From: Niastella sp.
GTDB taxonomy: Bacteria; Bacteroidota; Bacteroidia; Chitinophagales; Chitinophagaceae
Direction of reading: 5' to 3'
NCBI GenBank assembly: GCA_017744515.1
Contig: JAGIBF010000023.1
Location: forward strand, 20,208-84,207
Length of the DNA stretch: 64,000 nucleotides
The stretch's first letter is position 1, and each line of letters opens with the position of its first letter. The notes beneath the pieces were generated by a model, which saw nothing but the letters and a program-made list of their open reading frames with translations, was not told the origin of the DNA and ran no database searches. The position numbers and the translations under genes were made by a program. Shown one piece after another: positions 9,578 to 18,016 of the stretch.

Positions 9578-9622
9578 TAAAAAAATGCGAGGCTACCAGC
9601 TTTAGAGCATTATAGCCTCGCA
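9578..9622 (-). terminator. Intrinsic terminator of the starch operon
   Basis: A 10-bp perfect stem (9586-9595 TGCGAGGCTA with 9613-9622 TAGCCTCGCA), followed on the minus strand by an uninterrupted T tract (9579-9585). It lies about 80 nt past the Nudix regulator stop and separates the susC2 operon from the susC1 promoter. Confidence 0.8.
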
Positions 9623-9654
9623 GTGTATTGATCTTATGAAAAGGCTTCGACAAT

Positions 9655-9677
9655 CCTTCGACAGGCTCAGGATGACA
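9655..9677 (-). repeat. 23-bp post-stop element, copy 2
   Basis: Plus-strand reading CCTTCGACAGGCTCAG then GATGACA, ending 26 nt before the stop of the Nudix regulator. A partial second copy (GCTTCGACAA) sits beside it at about 9644. Confidence 0.85.
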
Positions 9678-9703
9678 GCAATTCAGGGTGATAACGATTG
9701 TAA

Positions 9704-10438
9704 TTAGTGGACTGCTTCTTCGACTTTGGGTTTGTTTTCTTTCACTTTGCCATCGGAGAATTTGGCGGCGTTGAAGCGGTATAGTTTGCCGGGACGGTGT
9801 GGCACATCCTGTTCGAGTTCGTTTACATCGATGAGCCAATCCATCAGGAAGAATTTCTTCCGGAAGTTGCGGCGATCGAGCTTGGTGGCGTGTATGGATT
9901 CATACAGGCTTTGCAACTCGCGCAGGGAAAATTTCTCCGGCAGCAGGTTGAATACAATTGGATGTTCATCAATTCTTGACTGTAATTGTTTCAGGCAAGT
10001 GTCCAATATTTTTTTATGATCGAATGCGAGGGTTGTGATCTCGTTGACCGGATGCCAGTGGAGCTCATTGTGTTCAAGATCGAGCTGGTGGTCTTTGATA
10101 TTAATGAGTGAATACCAAGCGGTGGTAATTACTCTTCCGGCCGGGTGCCGATTGACATCGCCAAATGTGTGTACCTGCTCGAGGTATACATCGTCCAATC
10201 CTGTGCGCTCTTTCAATACGCGGTAGGATGCACTGTCCAGGTTTTCATCGGGCTTTACGAGGTCGCCCAGCAAAGACCACTGGTCCTGAAATTCTTCGAG
10301 GTCTGATTTAATGAGCAGCACTTTCAACTCATTTTCATCGAATCCAAAGATCACGCAGTCTACCGAACAGGCAATCTGGAAGTATTCTCTGTTCTCGGAC
10401 CGTAGTTCTTGAATCGTTTTCTGCAAAGCGGTTCCCAT
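9704..10438 (-). CDS. Nudix-domain winged-helix transcriptional regulator (NrtR/AraR type)
   Basis: 244 residues. Residues about 20-150 have a Nudix fold (VDCVIFGFDENELKVLLIKS ... QWSLLGDLVKPDEN). The Nudix box is degenerate: the helix reads RVLKERTGL (73-81), so two of the glutamates of the REUXEE motif are Val74 and Arg78, and spacing before Arg73 is off by one. Hydrolase activity is therefore unlikely. Residues about 165-235 match the winged-helix domain of NrtR-type regulators (FSLRELQSLYESIHATKLDR, NFRKKFF, GKLYRFN). Nudix-type regulators control sugar genes in Bacteroides (the arabinose regulator AraR belongs to this class). It is the last gene of the amylase operon (21 bp after it), so it is probably feedback-controlled, and it is the best candidate to bind the shared susC palindromes. 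Confidence 0.85.
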   Translation of the reverse strand: MGTALQKTIQELRSENREYFQIACSVDCVIFGFDENELKVLLIKSDLEEFQDQWSLLGDLVKPDENLDSASYRVLKERTGLDDVYLEQVHTFGDVNRHPAGRVITTAWYSLINIKDHQLDLEHNELHWHPVNEITTLAFDHKKILDTCLKQLQSRIDEHPIVFNLLPEKFSLRELQSLYESIHATKLDRRNFRKKFFLMDWLIDVNELEQDVPHRPGKLYRFNAAKFSDGKVKENKPKVEEAVH

Positions 10439-10459
10439 ATTGTTGACGTTATAAGAGGC

Positions 10460-13357
10460 TTAGTTAATAATTATTTTCCTGACCACACTATTGTTACCTA
10501 CCTGCATGCGTATAAAATAAATCCCTGTCGATTGCTTGTTGCGTTTCAAAGCATACAAAGGTAATTGATGTACTCCTTTGGTCTTTAAACCAGTATTCAG
10601 TACGGCAATTTGTTGTCCGCTGGCATTTAACAAGGATAGTGTGACTGCAGTGTTGAGCGGCAGTTCGTATTCGATAGTAGAGTTCGATGTGACCGGGTTG
10701 GGATAGATGCTTAACCTTGTATTCTTACCCTGGTTATCCAGGTCGGTAACGGGTGTAAGAACATTCGTTATGTTCCGGTTCAAATATACGTGATACTCGC
10801 CGGGTTGCAAGGAAATGCTTTGGGAATTGCCTGTAGCAGTAACGGTTTGACCCGTTAAATAGTCGTACCAGGTACCTCCATGCTGGAAGGTTACGGTGCC
10901 TGTTACACTTGTTACATCAAAGTTTCCTACGACCAGTATATTAGACGTATCAGTGGTCAATTTCAACCACTTGAATGCGCCAGAAAGTCCCCAGGTTATC
11001 CGATCGGTGGTGAATCCATTCTTGTATGCAGGATGGTTTCTCAGTGCCAGCATGACGCTGTATATGTCGTATAATTTTTTTCTTTCGGCTTGTTGCTGGT
11101 ACTCCCATTTGATGGGTTTGGGATTGGTGCGGCAGCTGTTGTCGATGGTACCGTTTTCGCAATAGTTGATGGCGTAGTCATATCCCAGTTCTCCAAATTG
11201 CCAGATCATTTTGGGGCCTGGTATGCTGAAGTAGAAGGCAGCGGCCATCTCATTGCGCCGCAGGCCTGTGGCGAGGTCTTTGGTACTGTAACCTCCACCT
11301 GCATTGCCAAACTGGAGATTCTTATACATCAGCCTTTCTTCATCATGGCTTTCCATATAAGATACCAGGTGGGGTTGTGCCCAGCCTCGTTCTACATGGA
11401 TGGCTCCTTTAAAATCGGATTCATTCAACCAGCCCATTGTTGCTTCGTTGAATGCGTGGTTCATGTTTCCCCACAGCATCATTCCATAGGCTGCCAGCTC
11501 TTTCTCTTCGTCATTGACTCCGAGGTGTTCCAGTATTACATAGCTGCCGGCCGACTTGGTTTGTATGGTATCGTAATATTTTTTCCAGATGGCGATGCGG
11601 CTTGCATCGTAGGCATCCCAATTGGCCTGGTTGCAGTTGTTGCCGTCGGCATCGCAGGAGGCTTTCTGGGTGAAGCCTTTGGAAAGGTCGAAGCGGAAGC
11701 CATCGAGTTTGAATTCTTTCAGCCAGTACTCTACTACTCTGCTTGTGAAGTATTGGGTGGCAGCGCTTTCGTGGTTGAAATCATATCCCACATTGAAGGG
11801 ATGTTTGGCCGCGGGATTGAACCAGGGGCTTTCGGTTGAAGGCCGGCCTTTGGCTGCATCCCAGTACAACTGTACCATGGGTGACTGGCCAAAGGAATGA
11901 TTGAGGACCATGTCCATGATCACTGCTATGCCTTGTTTGTGGCATTCGTCGACGAAGGCCTTGAGACCGTTCTCGGGGCCATAGTATTTATCGGGTGCAA
12001 AGTAGAAGGAGGTATTGTATCCCCAGCTAAGGTTGCCTTCGAATTCATTGGGAGGCATGAGCTCGATCGCATTTATGCCCAATCGCTTCAAATAGCCGAG
12101 TGTATCTTTCAAGGTCTTCCAATCGTGGTTGCCCACAAAATCGCGGAGCAGCAGTTCATAAATCAGCAGGTTGCGCTTATCGGGCCGGGTGAAGTTGTTG
12201 ACCTGCCAGGTGTAGGCTGGTTTTGCTGTTTGCAAGGTGCTTACTATGCCTGTTGTTTTGCCGGTGGGATAGGCTTTGAGATTGGGATAGGTTGCCGTGG
12301 TGATGTATTGATCGTTGGCCGGATCCAATACTTTTTGTGTGTAGGGGTCAGCAATCTTCAGGGTATTGTCTACTACGTATTGGTATGCATATTCTGTCCC
12401 GGGCGTGAGGCCAGTGATGCGTTTCCAAAAGCGGAGGCCATCGGGTGTTTTATTGCATTGGTAGTTGACCGACTCTGTCCAGTTATTAAAATCTCCTACG
12501 ATCGCCACTTTGTTTTTGTTGGGCGCATATAGCACGAGAATGGCCGATGTGTCGCCTTGTTCGTAGTTGATACCATCGCGTACTCCTGCAGGTAATGGCT
12601 GGATGTTGACTGCAGGCGCTGCAAAGAAGTTGATCGTATCGGAACGGGTGGTTGCGCCTTCTGTAACTCTACCTACTATTTGTTGGTTTCCAGCCATCGT
12701 GATGGTGGGCGTTGATTGTATTAGCGTATTACCGGTTACGTTGCCGATCTCGGCACCATTGAAAAACAATTGCAGGTTGGCTATTTTGTTGGCCGCGTAG
12801 CTGATAGCAATGGATTCGCCGGTTGCTTTATTAATGGGTTCTGGTATTGGTGTAAATCTTGCTTCGAAGGGTGGCGCTGTGAACTTGCCGGCCAGTGTAT
12901 TGTCATATACCATTATGTACATGTTGCCCATGTCGACTGATGCGTCGGATATACGCTGCACCTGTGAGCCTGTTCCATTGCGGAAGAGGATGGCTATGCG
13001 GCGTATGGTTTCTCCTGCCGGGACGCCGAAGAAGCTGCGAACGTTGCTGATGGTATACTGGTACTTGTTGGCTGCAACCCAGGTGGCTTTGGCCGGGGCG
13101 TCTGTACTTCCCCAATTGAATTTTGAATATTTCCAATCGGTGTTGTTGCTGCTGAGGTTGGTGATGACGCCAATGTGGACGTACACGTCGTTGGTGTTGG
13201 CGTAGTTTAACAATCCCTGGTTGCCTTTGGTACAATCTACCGTGATGGTGACGCCTGCATTGTCGGTTGGAAATTCCGGCGTGGTAGTAAGCAGCTGGGC
13301 TCTACCGGTTGTGATGCTGCACAGGGTAACCCATATAGCAAGTAGTCTTGTCTTCAT
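10460..13357 (-). CDS. Secreted GH13 alpha-amylase with starch-binding modules and T9SS sorting domain
   Basis: 965 residues from the ATG at 13357 (the longer reading uses TTG). A signal peptide ends at GRAQ. Residues about 25-160 form an immunoglobulin-like module also seen in the adjacent 265-residue protein. Around 270-350 there is a CBM48/early-set domain (VAIVGDFNNWTE). The GH13 catalytic barrel follows with its four regions: DMVLNH (about 484), GFRFDLSKG with the nucleophile Asp near 556, VILEHLG with the acid/base Glu near 610, and ESHDEE near 671. The last 85 residues are a type A T9SS sorting domain (LSIYPNPVTSNSTIEYEL ... VVRKIIIN). It should hydrolyse starch or maltodextrin outside the cell for uptake by susC2/susD2. 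The classical surface amylase SusG is a lipoprotein, so the T9SS route is a notable difference. Confidence 0.93.
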   Translation of the reverse strand: MKTRLLAIWVTLCSITTGRAQLLTTTPEFPTDNAGVTITVDCTKGNQGLLNYANTNDVYVHIGVITNLSSNNTDWKYSKFNWGSTDAPAKATWVAANKYQYTISNVRSFFGVPAGETIRRIAILFRNGTGSQVQRISDASVDMGNMYIMVYDNTLAGKFTAPPFEARFTPIPEPINKATGESIAISYAANKIANLQLFFNGAEIGNVTGNTLIQSTPTITMAGNQQIVGRVTEGATTRSDTINFFAAPAVNIQPLPAGVRDGINYEQGDTSAILVLYAPNKNKVAIVGDFNNWTESVNYQCNKTPDGLRFWKRITGLTPGTEYAYQYVVDNTLKIADPYTQKVLDPANDQYITTATYPNLKAYPTGKTTGIVSTLQTAKPAYTWQVNNFTRPDKRNLLIYELLLRDFVGNHDWKTLKDTLGYLKRLGINAIELMPPNEFEGNLSWGYNTSFYFAPDKYYGPENGLKAFVDECHKQGIAVIMDMVLNHSFGQSPMVQLYWDAAKGRPSTESPWFNPAAKHPFNVGYDFNHESAATQYFTSRVVEYWLKEFKLDGFRFDLSKGFTQKASCDADGNNCNQANWDAYDASRIAIWKKYYDTIQTKSAGSYVILEHLGVNDEEKELAAYGMMLWGNMNHAFNEATMGWLNESDFKGAIHVERGWAQPHLVSYMESHDEERLMYKNLQFGNAGGGYSTKDLATGLRRNEMAAAFYFSIPGPKMIWQFGELGYDYAINYCENGTIDNSCRTNPKPIKWEYQQQAERKKLYDIYSVMLALRNHPAYKNGFTTDRITWGLSGAFKWLKLTTDTSNILVVGNFDVTSVTGTVTFQHGGTWYDYLTGQTVTATGNSQSISLQPGEYHVYLNRNITNVLTPVTDLDNQGKNTRLSIYPNPVTSNSTIEYELPLNTAVTLSLLNASGQQIAVLNTGLKTKGVHQLPLYALKRNKQSTGIYFIRMQVGNNSVVRKIIIN

Positions 13358-13376
13358 CAGCAATCGTTATTAAGAT

Positions 13377-13421
13377 GAGCCGCCCTTGCCACATAGTATT
13401 TCATTATGGGCAGGGCGACTC
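13377..13421. repeat. GAGCCG hairpin between susE and amylase
   Basis: Imperfect inverted repeat (left arm 13377-13394 starting GAGCCGCCCT, right arm 13406-13421 ending GGGCGACTC). The outer arms resemble the GAGCCG...CGACCC hairpins at 23101, 35801 and 44930. There is no T tract, so inside this operon it is more likely an mRNA-stability or processing element than a terminator. Confidence 0.55.
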
Positions 13422-13428
13422 GCCTTTC

Positions 13429-15243
13429 TTATAAAATTGTAACTGTTCCGTTCTGTTCGTCGAGGGTGATGGTATAAGTGCCGGTAGGCTTCGTCACTTT
13501 GAAGTTGTCGCCGCCTTCATATTTGATCTTTCCATTGCCCGCATCTTCGTAATCAAATGCGCCCCAGTCGTTGCCTGCGAGGAATTTGATCTCTTTGTCT
13601 TGTATGAGGGCCAGTGTGATCTGCCATTTGCCGTTTCCGATGTAGGTCATCTGGGGCGAGCCACCTGGATTCCACTCCGGATATGCAGACATGCCATTGC
13701 CTACTACGCGCATTTCGGTAGCGGGTGTTAAACTATAGGTGATATTTTTTACGTCGGTGCCATCGAATATCACCCGTACGCGACCTGTTGCGCCTGTCCA
13801 CTTCAGGTTTTTAGCGCCTCCTCCATCTACGATGATCTTTGTGCCTCCTTCTGTTTCGGGTCCAAACCACCTGCTCTTGTTATTGGCTCCGTTGTCCCAC
13901 TCATTGCCGTCATGAAATTTGAATTCATCATTGGTGGTCATGTCTTGCAGCACCAGCATTTTATTGGGTGCCAAGTTGCCCATGCGTACGTTGGCACCGG
14001 GGTTCCAGGTTGATGGTTGCTGGAAGGCTCCTACTATTCCCAATCCACCTACGCCACCTGAGCCTGCAGTTTGCAGGTAGTATTTCTTATTGGAGTAGTC
14101 GAAGGTAATGCGGTAGATACCCGGTGTGCTTACGGCAATGTTGTTTTCGCCGTTGTCTGTAATGGTACCAGCGGGTGCAGCCGGATCTTGTCCCCAATCG
14201 ATGATCCCGGGGGCAGGGGGCCATTGTTGTCCGTTCACAAATTTGAACTCTCCTGCTTTGAGGGTTACATAGGTGAAGAAGGTGCCGGGGAAACGTGGAT
14301 CGGGTATCATCCTCGATGCGTTTTCAATCGTCCAGTCGGACGGTGTGGCGCTGCCTACGATGTATACTTTGATCTCCCGCAATATCACCGTCTGGTTCAC
14401 ATAATCGGCGTATTGATTCCAGGTGCCGGATACGGCTACCGTTGTCCATAACAGATCAACGGGTAATTCTGTATTGGTAAAACCTTTTTTGGTGAGTGAA
14501 TCGCTGATTGCTTTATAGGTAATTGAAGCCAGCGAGTCTGCTCCATTGTTATCGGCGTCTATTGCGATCAATGGTTTCGTCCAGTCTACTGCTATCACAT
14601 TTCCCTGTCCGTCCAGCTTTCTTTCTGCAAAGAGCAGTTTGTATTTTACGCTACCGCCGGCAGCGGGCTGCGACTTCGTCCAGTTGAATTTCATCGTCTG
14701 GGTAGTGCTATTGGGATCGATGGCGTTTACTGTGCCGCTGGAAGCAGGCCCCAGCAGGATGAATGCCGTAGCTCCATCTTTCATACGGGTAATGCTGATA
14801 TTCCTTACTTCTGTTGCTACTTGTTTTGTTGTTCCATTATCGGCTCTTACGCTCCAGATCAGATCGGCCCTGGCTCCATCGGCAACACCTTTTCCTTTCA
14901 GGGCATCATCGAGTTGTTTATGCGTAAGTGTCAGTTTAGAGTCTTTGCCTTCATTGTCGGAGGTAATCTCCAGCAATGGCGCATCGAGGTTGCCAGCGGT
15001 TTTCAAGGCTGCAATCCATTTGTAGGTTGGTACGGCGTCCACGCCAGGTTTTGAAGGGGCCCAGGTGATCTCCACTTTCGCTGTGGGGGTAGCGGCGTTC
15101 AGCATAATGGCCGCATTGGTGGCTGGTGCGTTCAAGGTAAAGGTGCCCAAGGCTTCTCCATTTACATTGGTATCGAAATCTGCTTTCTGGCAGCCGGCGA
15201 ACAATGCCACCGACCATACCGCAAGCAATAATATCTTTTTCAT
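13429..15243 (-). CDS. SusE/SusF-like starch-binding outer-membrane lipoprotein
   Basis: 604 residues from the ATG at 15243, which gives MKKILLLAVWSVALFAGC, a lipoprotein signal with lipobox FAGC. Residues about 25-300 hold two SusE N-terminal-type domains (LGTFTLNAPATNAAIMLNAA ... and TAFILLGPASSGTVNAI ...). These are followed by three starch-binding modules of the SusE/SusF kind, beginning near VYIVGSATPSDWTIE, LGIVGAFQQPSTWNPG and MRVVGNGMSAYPEWNPGG, each with the GEFKFVNGQQW / DEFKFHDGNEW / KEIKFLAGNDWG core. These modules hold starch at the cell surface and have no catalytic role. Its place between susC2/susD2 and the amylase supports starch as substrate. Three tandem modules make it more SusF-like in architecture than SusE of Bacteroides. 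Confidence 0.9.
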   Translation of the reverse strand: MKKILLLAVWSVALFAGCQKADFDTNVNGEALGTFTLNAPATNAAIMLNAATPTAKVEITWAPSKPGVDAVPTYKWIAALKTAGNLDAPLLEITSDNEGKDSKLTLTHKQLDDALKGKGVADGARADLIWSVRADNGTTKQVATEVRNISITRMKDGATAFILLGPASSGTVNAIDPNSTTQTMKFNWTKSQPAAGGSVKYKLLFAERKLDGQGNVIAVDWTKPLIAIDADNNGADSLASITYKAISDSLTKKGFTNTELPVDLLWTTVAVSGTWNQYADYVNQTVILREIKVYIVGSATPSDWTIENASRMIPDPRFPGTFFTYVTLKAGEFKFVNGQQWPPAPGIIDWGQDPAAPAGTITDNGENNIAVSTPGIYRITFDYSNKKYYLQTAGSGGVGGLGIVGAFQQPSTWNPGANVRMGNLAPNKMLVLQDMTTNDEFKFHDGNEWDNGANNKSRWFGPETEGGTKIIVDGGGAKNLKWTGATGRVRVIFDGTDVKNITYSLTPATEMRVVGNGMSAYPEWNPGGSPQMTYIGNGKWQITLALIQDKEIKFLAGNDWGAFDYEDAGNGKIKYEGGDNFKVTKPTGTYTITLDEQNGTVTIL

Positions 15244-15274
15244 ATGCAACATCTTTATTAATGTTTGAAGGATG

Positions 15275-16072
15275 TTATTTCATGTCGGTTAATGGAACGT
15301 CTATGACTGCCGTGCTCACTGTTACCGGTTGGTTGTTGGCATCGCGTATTGTTCCGTTGAACTTGTAGGTAAAGTGTGTGAATTTCTTACCTGCGCCGGG
15401 TGTATAGGAGCGTGTGGGAACAAAGAATGCTTTCCACAGTTTAGCGCCTGCATTTTTTACCGGCAGGGTAATGGGTGCACCGGCTGAAGCTCCTGTATTG
15501 TCAAATACTTCCACCGTCACTGAAACCGGCTCCATGCGTTGTTCATTGAGGGTAGTGGCCAGGTCCTGGTGAAAGTTGAGTAATACTACATCGTTCTGCC
15601 CTACTCTTGCCGGGAAGACGCGCAGTACATTGGGTATGAAAACCAATGGATCGAATGCTTTTGTTTCGCTGTCGCAGGTTTGCTTGCTTCCTGTTTTTGT
15701 TTTGATGAGGAACTGGAAGTGCTTCAGCTGGCCGGGTGCGAGCTCATACATGGTTGTACCGGTGAACTTGTAGGTAAATTTATTGGGTGAGCCTGCAGGT
15801 GTAAGTTTGGCTATTTCCGGAGAATTGCCCCAATCTGTATTTGTGATCCCGACTTTCTCGGTAAGTCCTGTTGCTCCTTTATTGGCCCATGTCCAGATAT
15901 ACAGATTGGTTTCTCCGGCCAATCCTGTACCTGTAAAGTCAAAGGTCATGGTTATCTCATCTTCTGCCGTGAAGGTAGAGGGTGCTATTGTATAGTTGGT
16001 AAAGTTGATACATTGGGCCATTGCTAACCGGCCGCCCAAGAGGAATATCGTAAGTATGAATAGCTTTTTCAT
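15275..16072 (-). CDS. Exported protein of the starch operon, probable glycan-binding module
   Basis: 265 residues from the ATG at 16072 (MKKLFILTIFLLGGRLAMAQ signal peptide). I do not recognise a named family. The N-terminal half (TAEDEITMTFDFTGTGLAGE, TNLYIWTWANKGATG, NTDWGN, NKFTYKFT ... LKHFQFLIKTKTGS) is laid out like the first module of the amylase two genes downstream (VYVHIGVITN, NTDWKY, NKYQYTIS ... RRIAILFRNGTGS). Both appear to be beta-sandwich domains of the same type. A C-terminal second half (PNVLRVFPARVGQNDVVLLN ...) has the look of another beta-sandwich. There is a Cys just after the AMA cleavage site, but Gln precedes it, so a lipobox is unlikely. Spacing to neighbours is 19 and 31 bp, consistent with one operon. 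A soluble starch-binding accessory is the best guess. Confidence 0.75.
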   Translation of the reverse strand: MKKLFILTIFLLGGRLAMAQCINFTNYTIAPSTFTAEDEITMTFDFTGTGLAGETNLYIWTWANKGATGLTEKVGITNTDWGNSPEIAKLTPAGSPNKFTYKFTGTTMYELAPGQLKHFQFLIKTKTGSKQTCDSETKAFDPLVFIPNVLRVFPARVGQNDVVLLNFHQDLATTLNEQRMEPVSVTVEVFDNTGASAGAPITLPVKNAGAKLWKAFFVPTRSYTPGAGKKFTHFTYKFNGTIRDANNQPVTVSTAVIDVPLTDMK

Positions 16073-16091
16073 GATTGTCTTGTTAAGGGGG

Positions 16092-16592
16092 TTAACGGGA
16101 AAATTCATAATCATAAGCAATGAGTGGCTTGTTAGTAGCCGCATCGATCCGTGTAACCTTTACTTTGAGCTTGCTGTTGACTGAATTGGGATATCCTCCC
16201 AGGGTCATCGTCTCTGTGACCGTACCGTTTTTCAGTGTGATCGTTTTAGGTGATTTGGGATCATCCACGCTCCAGCTGCCTGATGTAATGCCCGTGATGG
16301 GCGGCGCTGATCCATTGTTGATGGTAAAGGTGGATGGTGCTCCGTTGCTGACGTTGAATGTGAGCTGGAGTGTGGTATAGTTGAACACTGTTGTCAGGTC
16401 TTCGGTGGTATATGGGAAGCCTTTGCGTTGTGACTCCACATCTGTCTGGGTAACTTTTGTCAGCTTCCAAGCACCTGAAATAGCCGTGATGTTATCGTTT
16501 GTACCTCCGATGGGTGCATAGCTATCGGGGCGGCAGCTGGTAATGAGTAACCCTGCTGCGAGGCATATCGTTAGATAATGTATTGTTTTCAT
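16092..16592 (-). CDS. Small lipoprotein of the starch operon (lipocalin-like/DUF5004-like)
   Basis: 166 residues with a lipoprotein signal MKTIHYLTICLAAGLLITSC (Cys20). The mature part starts with ITAISGAWKLTKVTQTD, the GxWxL opening seen in lipocalin-like and DUF5004-type lipoproteins of Bacteroidota, and continues as predicted beta strands (LQLTFNVSNGAPSTFTINNG ... SWSVDDPKSPKTITLKNG). Such proteins often accompany susD genes; the ligand is unknown. It lies 21 bp after susD2 and 19 bp before the next gene, so it is co-transcribed. The family assignment rests on overall pattern only. Confidence 0.75.
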   Translation of the reverse strand: MKTIHYLTICLAAGLLITSCRPDSYAPIGGTNDNITAISGAWKLTKVTQTDVESQRKGFPYTTEDLTTVFNYTTLQLTFNVSNGAPSTFTINNGSAPPITGITSGSWSVDDPKSPKTITLKNGTVTETMTLGGYPNSVNSKLKVKVTRIDAATNKPLIAYDYEFSR

Positions 16593-16613
16593 TTTGCTTG
16601 TTTGTGTAGGTGA

Positions 16614-17996
16614 TTAATCGCAACCGCCTTCCTGGTTCATGCGGAAGGATGCGTTGGCAGCCTGTTCGCTGATGGGGAATTGCAATGCCAGTCCGGGGCA
16701 GTTCCAACGGCCACCGCGGCGATCGATGTTGGTGTTTGTTCGTGCGCCAATGCGTTTGATCTCCTGTATGCGGTTGCCCTCTCCTACCAGCTCGAGTTCT
16801 CTTTCGCGGCGTGCAGCAGAGATCACTGTAGCTGCCAGTGCATTTGCTGCGAGGTTTTTAGAAGGGCCTCCATAAGCGCGGGTCAGCAGTTCGTTCATGT
16901 CAGTAATAGCTATGGCCAGATTGGCTCCTCCTGTTTCGGCAGCTGCTTCGGCACGGATGAGCTTTATTTCTGTATAGCCTATTGCCGCTACGTCGAAGTT
17001 GTTTTTGTTGTATTTGGTGATAACATGGTAACCGGGCGCCAGGGTATTGCTGTACCATGCTGCTGCTCTTACATCTCCAGCTGTTGTGGCTGCCGTATAG
17101 AACTGATCGGTAACATGGAACCTGCCTTGTGCGCTGAAGCCTACATCGCTGCGGTAGCGGTTGCGCAGCTCTCCGCCGGGATAGAGGTTGTTGTCAATGA
17201 ACTTAAAGCCGAAGATGATCTCTTTCGACAGTCCGATGGAGAAGCGGTTGGCGTATGACGCGTCTAACTGAAACTTGTTGCTCTTGATCACCTGATCGGC
17301 ATAAGCGAATGCATTCGGGAAATCATTTTGCAGGAAGTATACTTTTGCGAGGAAGGCTTTGGCTGCCCACTTGTTGGCATAACCAAGGGTTACGGCATCT
17401 CCCAGCAGGTTCTCTGCTTTTTTCAGGTCGGCAATGATCGTATCGTATGCTGCTTTTACTGAGCTGCGTTGGCCCGGTGTGATGCTGGACGTGGTGCGCA
17501 GTACTATGCCATCGTGTGAATTATCAGCCGTAAAGCCCCAGGGCTGTGCCCAGATGCGTACAGCATCGAAATGGGTGAGCGCCCGCAGGTAATAGGCCTG
17601 TCCTTCTATATCGTTTCGTGCTGTGGTGGCTTTACCAATGTTCTCCAACACTTTATTGCCAATGTAGGCCGGGCGGTACACATCGGTGTACAAGCCGTTC
17701 TTATAATCTCCGAAGATGGAGGTCTTGCGTTTGAAGATCTCTCCGTCATCTCCGGTATATAATGTACCATTGGCCTGATCGCCGAGGAGGTCTTCTATCC
17801 ATTGAAATTTCCCGTTGTATACTTTATTGGAGTAATCGGTATAGGCGCCATTGATGAGGCCTTGCAGGTCGGCATCTCCTTTGATGGCTTCTTCTTCGGT
17901 AAAGGCTCCTGATGGTTTCCGCTCGAGGAATTTATTGCAGGAGGAAGCATTGATCATGATGCACCCCACCAGCAGGCTATATATAATCTTTTTCAT
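16614..17996 (-). CDS. SusD/RagB family starch-uptake lipoprotein (susD2)
   Basis: 460 residues with signal MKKIIYSLLVGCIMINASSC (Cys20) followed by NKFLERKPSGAFTEEEA, a common SusD N-terminus. TPR-like helices include IEGQAYYLRALTHFDAVRIW, the segment typical of the SusD helical core. The C-terminus has ARRERELELVGEGNRIQEIK and FPISEQAANASFRMNQEGGCD, equivalent to the RagB/SusD end. It pairs with susC2 (20 bp upstream) on the outer membrane and should bind maltooligosaccharides before import, judged from the SusE and GH13 genes in the same operon. Confidence 0.95.
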   Translation of the reverse strand: MKKIIYSLLVGCIMINASSCNKFLERKPSGAFTEEEAIKGDADLQGLINGAYTDYSNKVYNGKFQWIEDLLGDQANGTLYTGDDGEIFKRKTSIFGDYKNGLYTDVYRPAYIGNKVLENIGKATTARNDIEGQAYYLRALTHFDAVRIWAQPWGFTADNSHDGIVLRTTSSITPGQRSSVKAAYDTIIADLKKAENLLGDAVTLGYANKWAAKAFLAKVYFLQNDFPNAFAYADQVIKSNKFQLDASYANRFSIGLSKEIIFGFKFIDNNLYPGGELRNRYRSDVGFSAQGRFHVTDQFYTAATTAGDVRAAAWYSNTLAPGYHVITKYNKNNFDVAAIGYTEIKLIRAEAAAETGGANLAIAITDMNELLTRAYGGPSKNLAANALAATVISAARRERELELVGEGNRIQEIKRIGARTNTNIDRRGGRWNCPGLALQFPISEQAANASFRMNQEGGCD

Positions 17997-18016
17997 TTGT
18001 TACGTGCTTTTGTTGT

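Larger units (their letters stand above)
9285..9703. other. 419-bp regulatory gap between the Nudix regulator and susC1
   Basis: Holds, from right to left, the post-stop element (9655-9677), a terminator hairpin for the regulator operon (9578-9622), a second GC-rich stem (TGGCCGC at 9552-9558 with GCGGCCA at 9564-9570), an octad array (9482-9505), and the susC1 promoter with its palindrome (9323-9367). No credible coding sequence. Confidence 0.7.

Noticed and set aside
9546..9839. 97-codon minus-strand ORF at the 3' end of the Nudix regulator.
   Set aside because: Out of frame with the regulator, crosses its stop codon, the post-stop repeat and the terminator hairpin; no protein-like features.
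11090..11839. 249-codon plus-strand ORF within the amylase gene.
   Set aside because: Lies fully opposite the GH13 catalytic region, with conserved motifs on the minus strand only.
17668..17683. GTACAC-N4-GTGTAC in susD2, reminiscent of the operator.
   Set aside because: Half-sites are in the opposite order and spacing differs; it lies in coding sequence far from a promoter.
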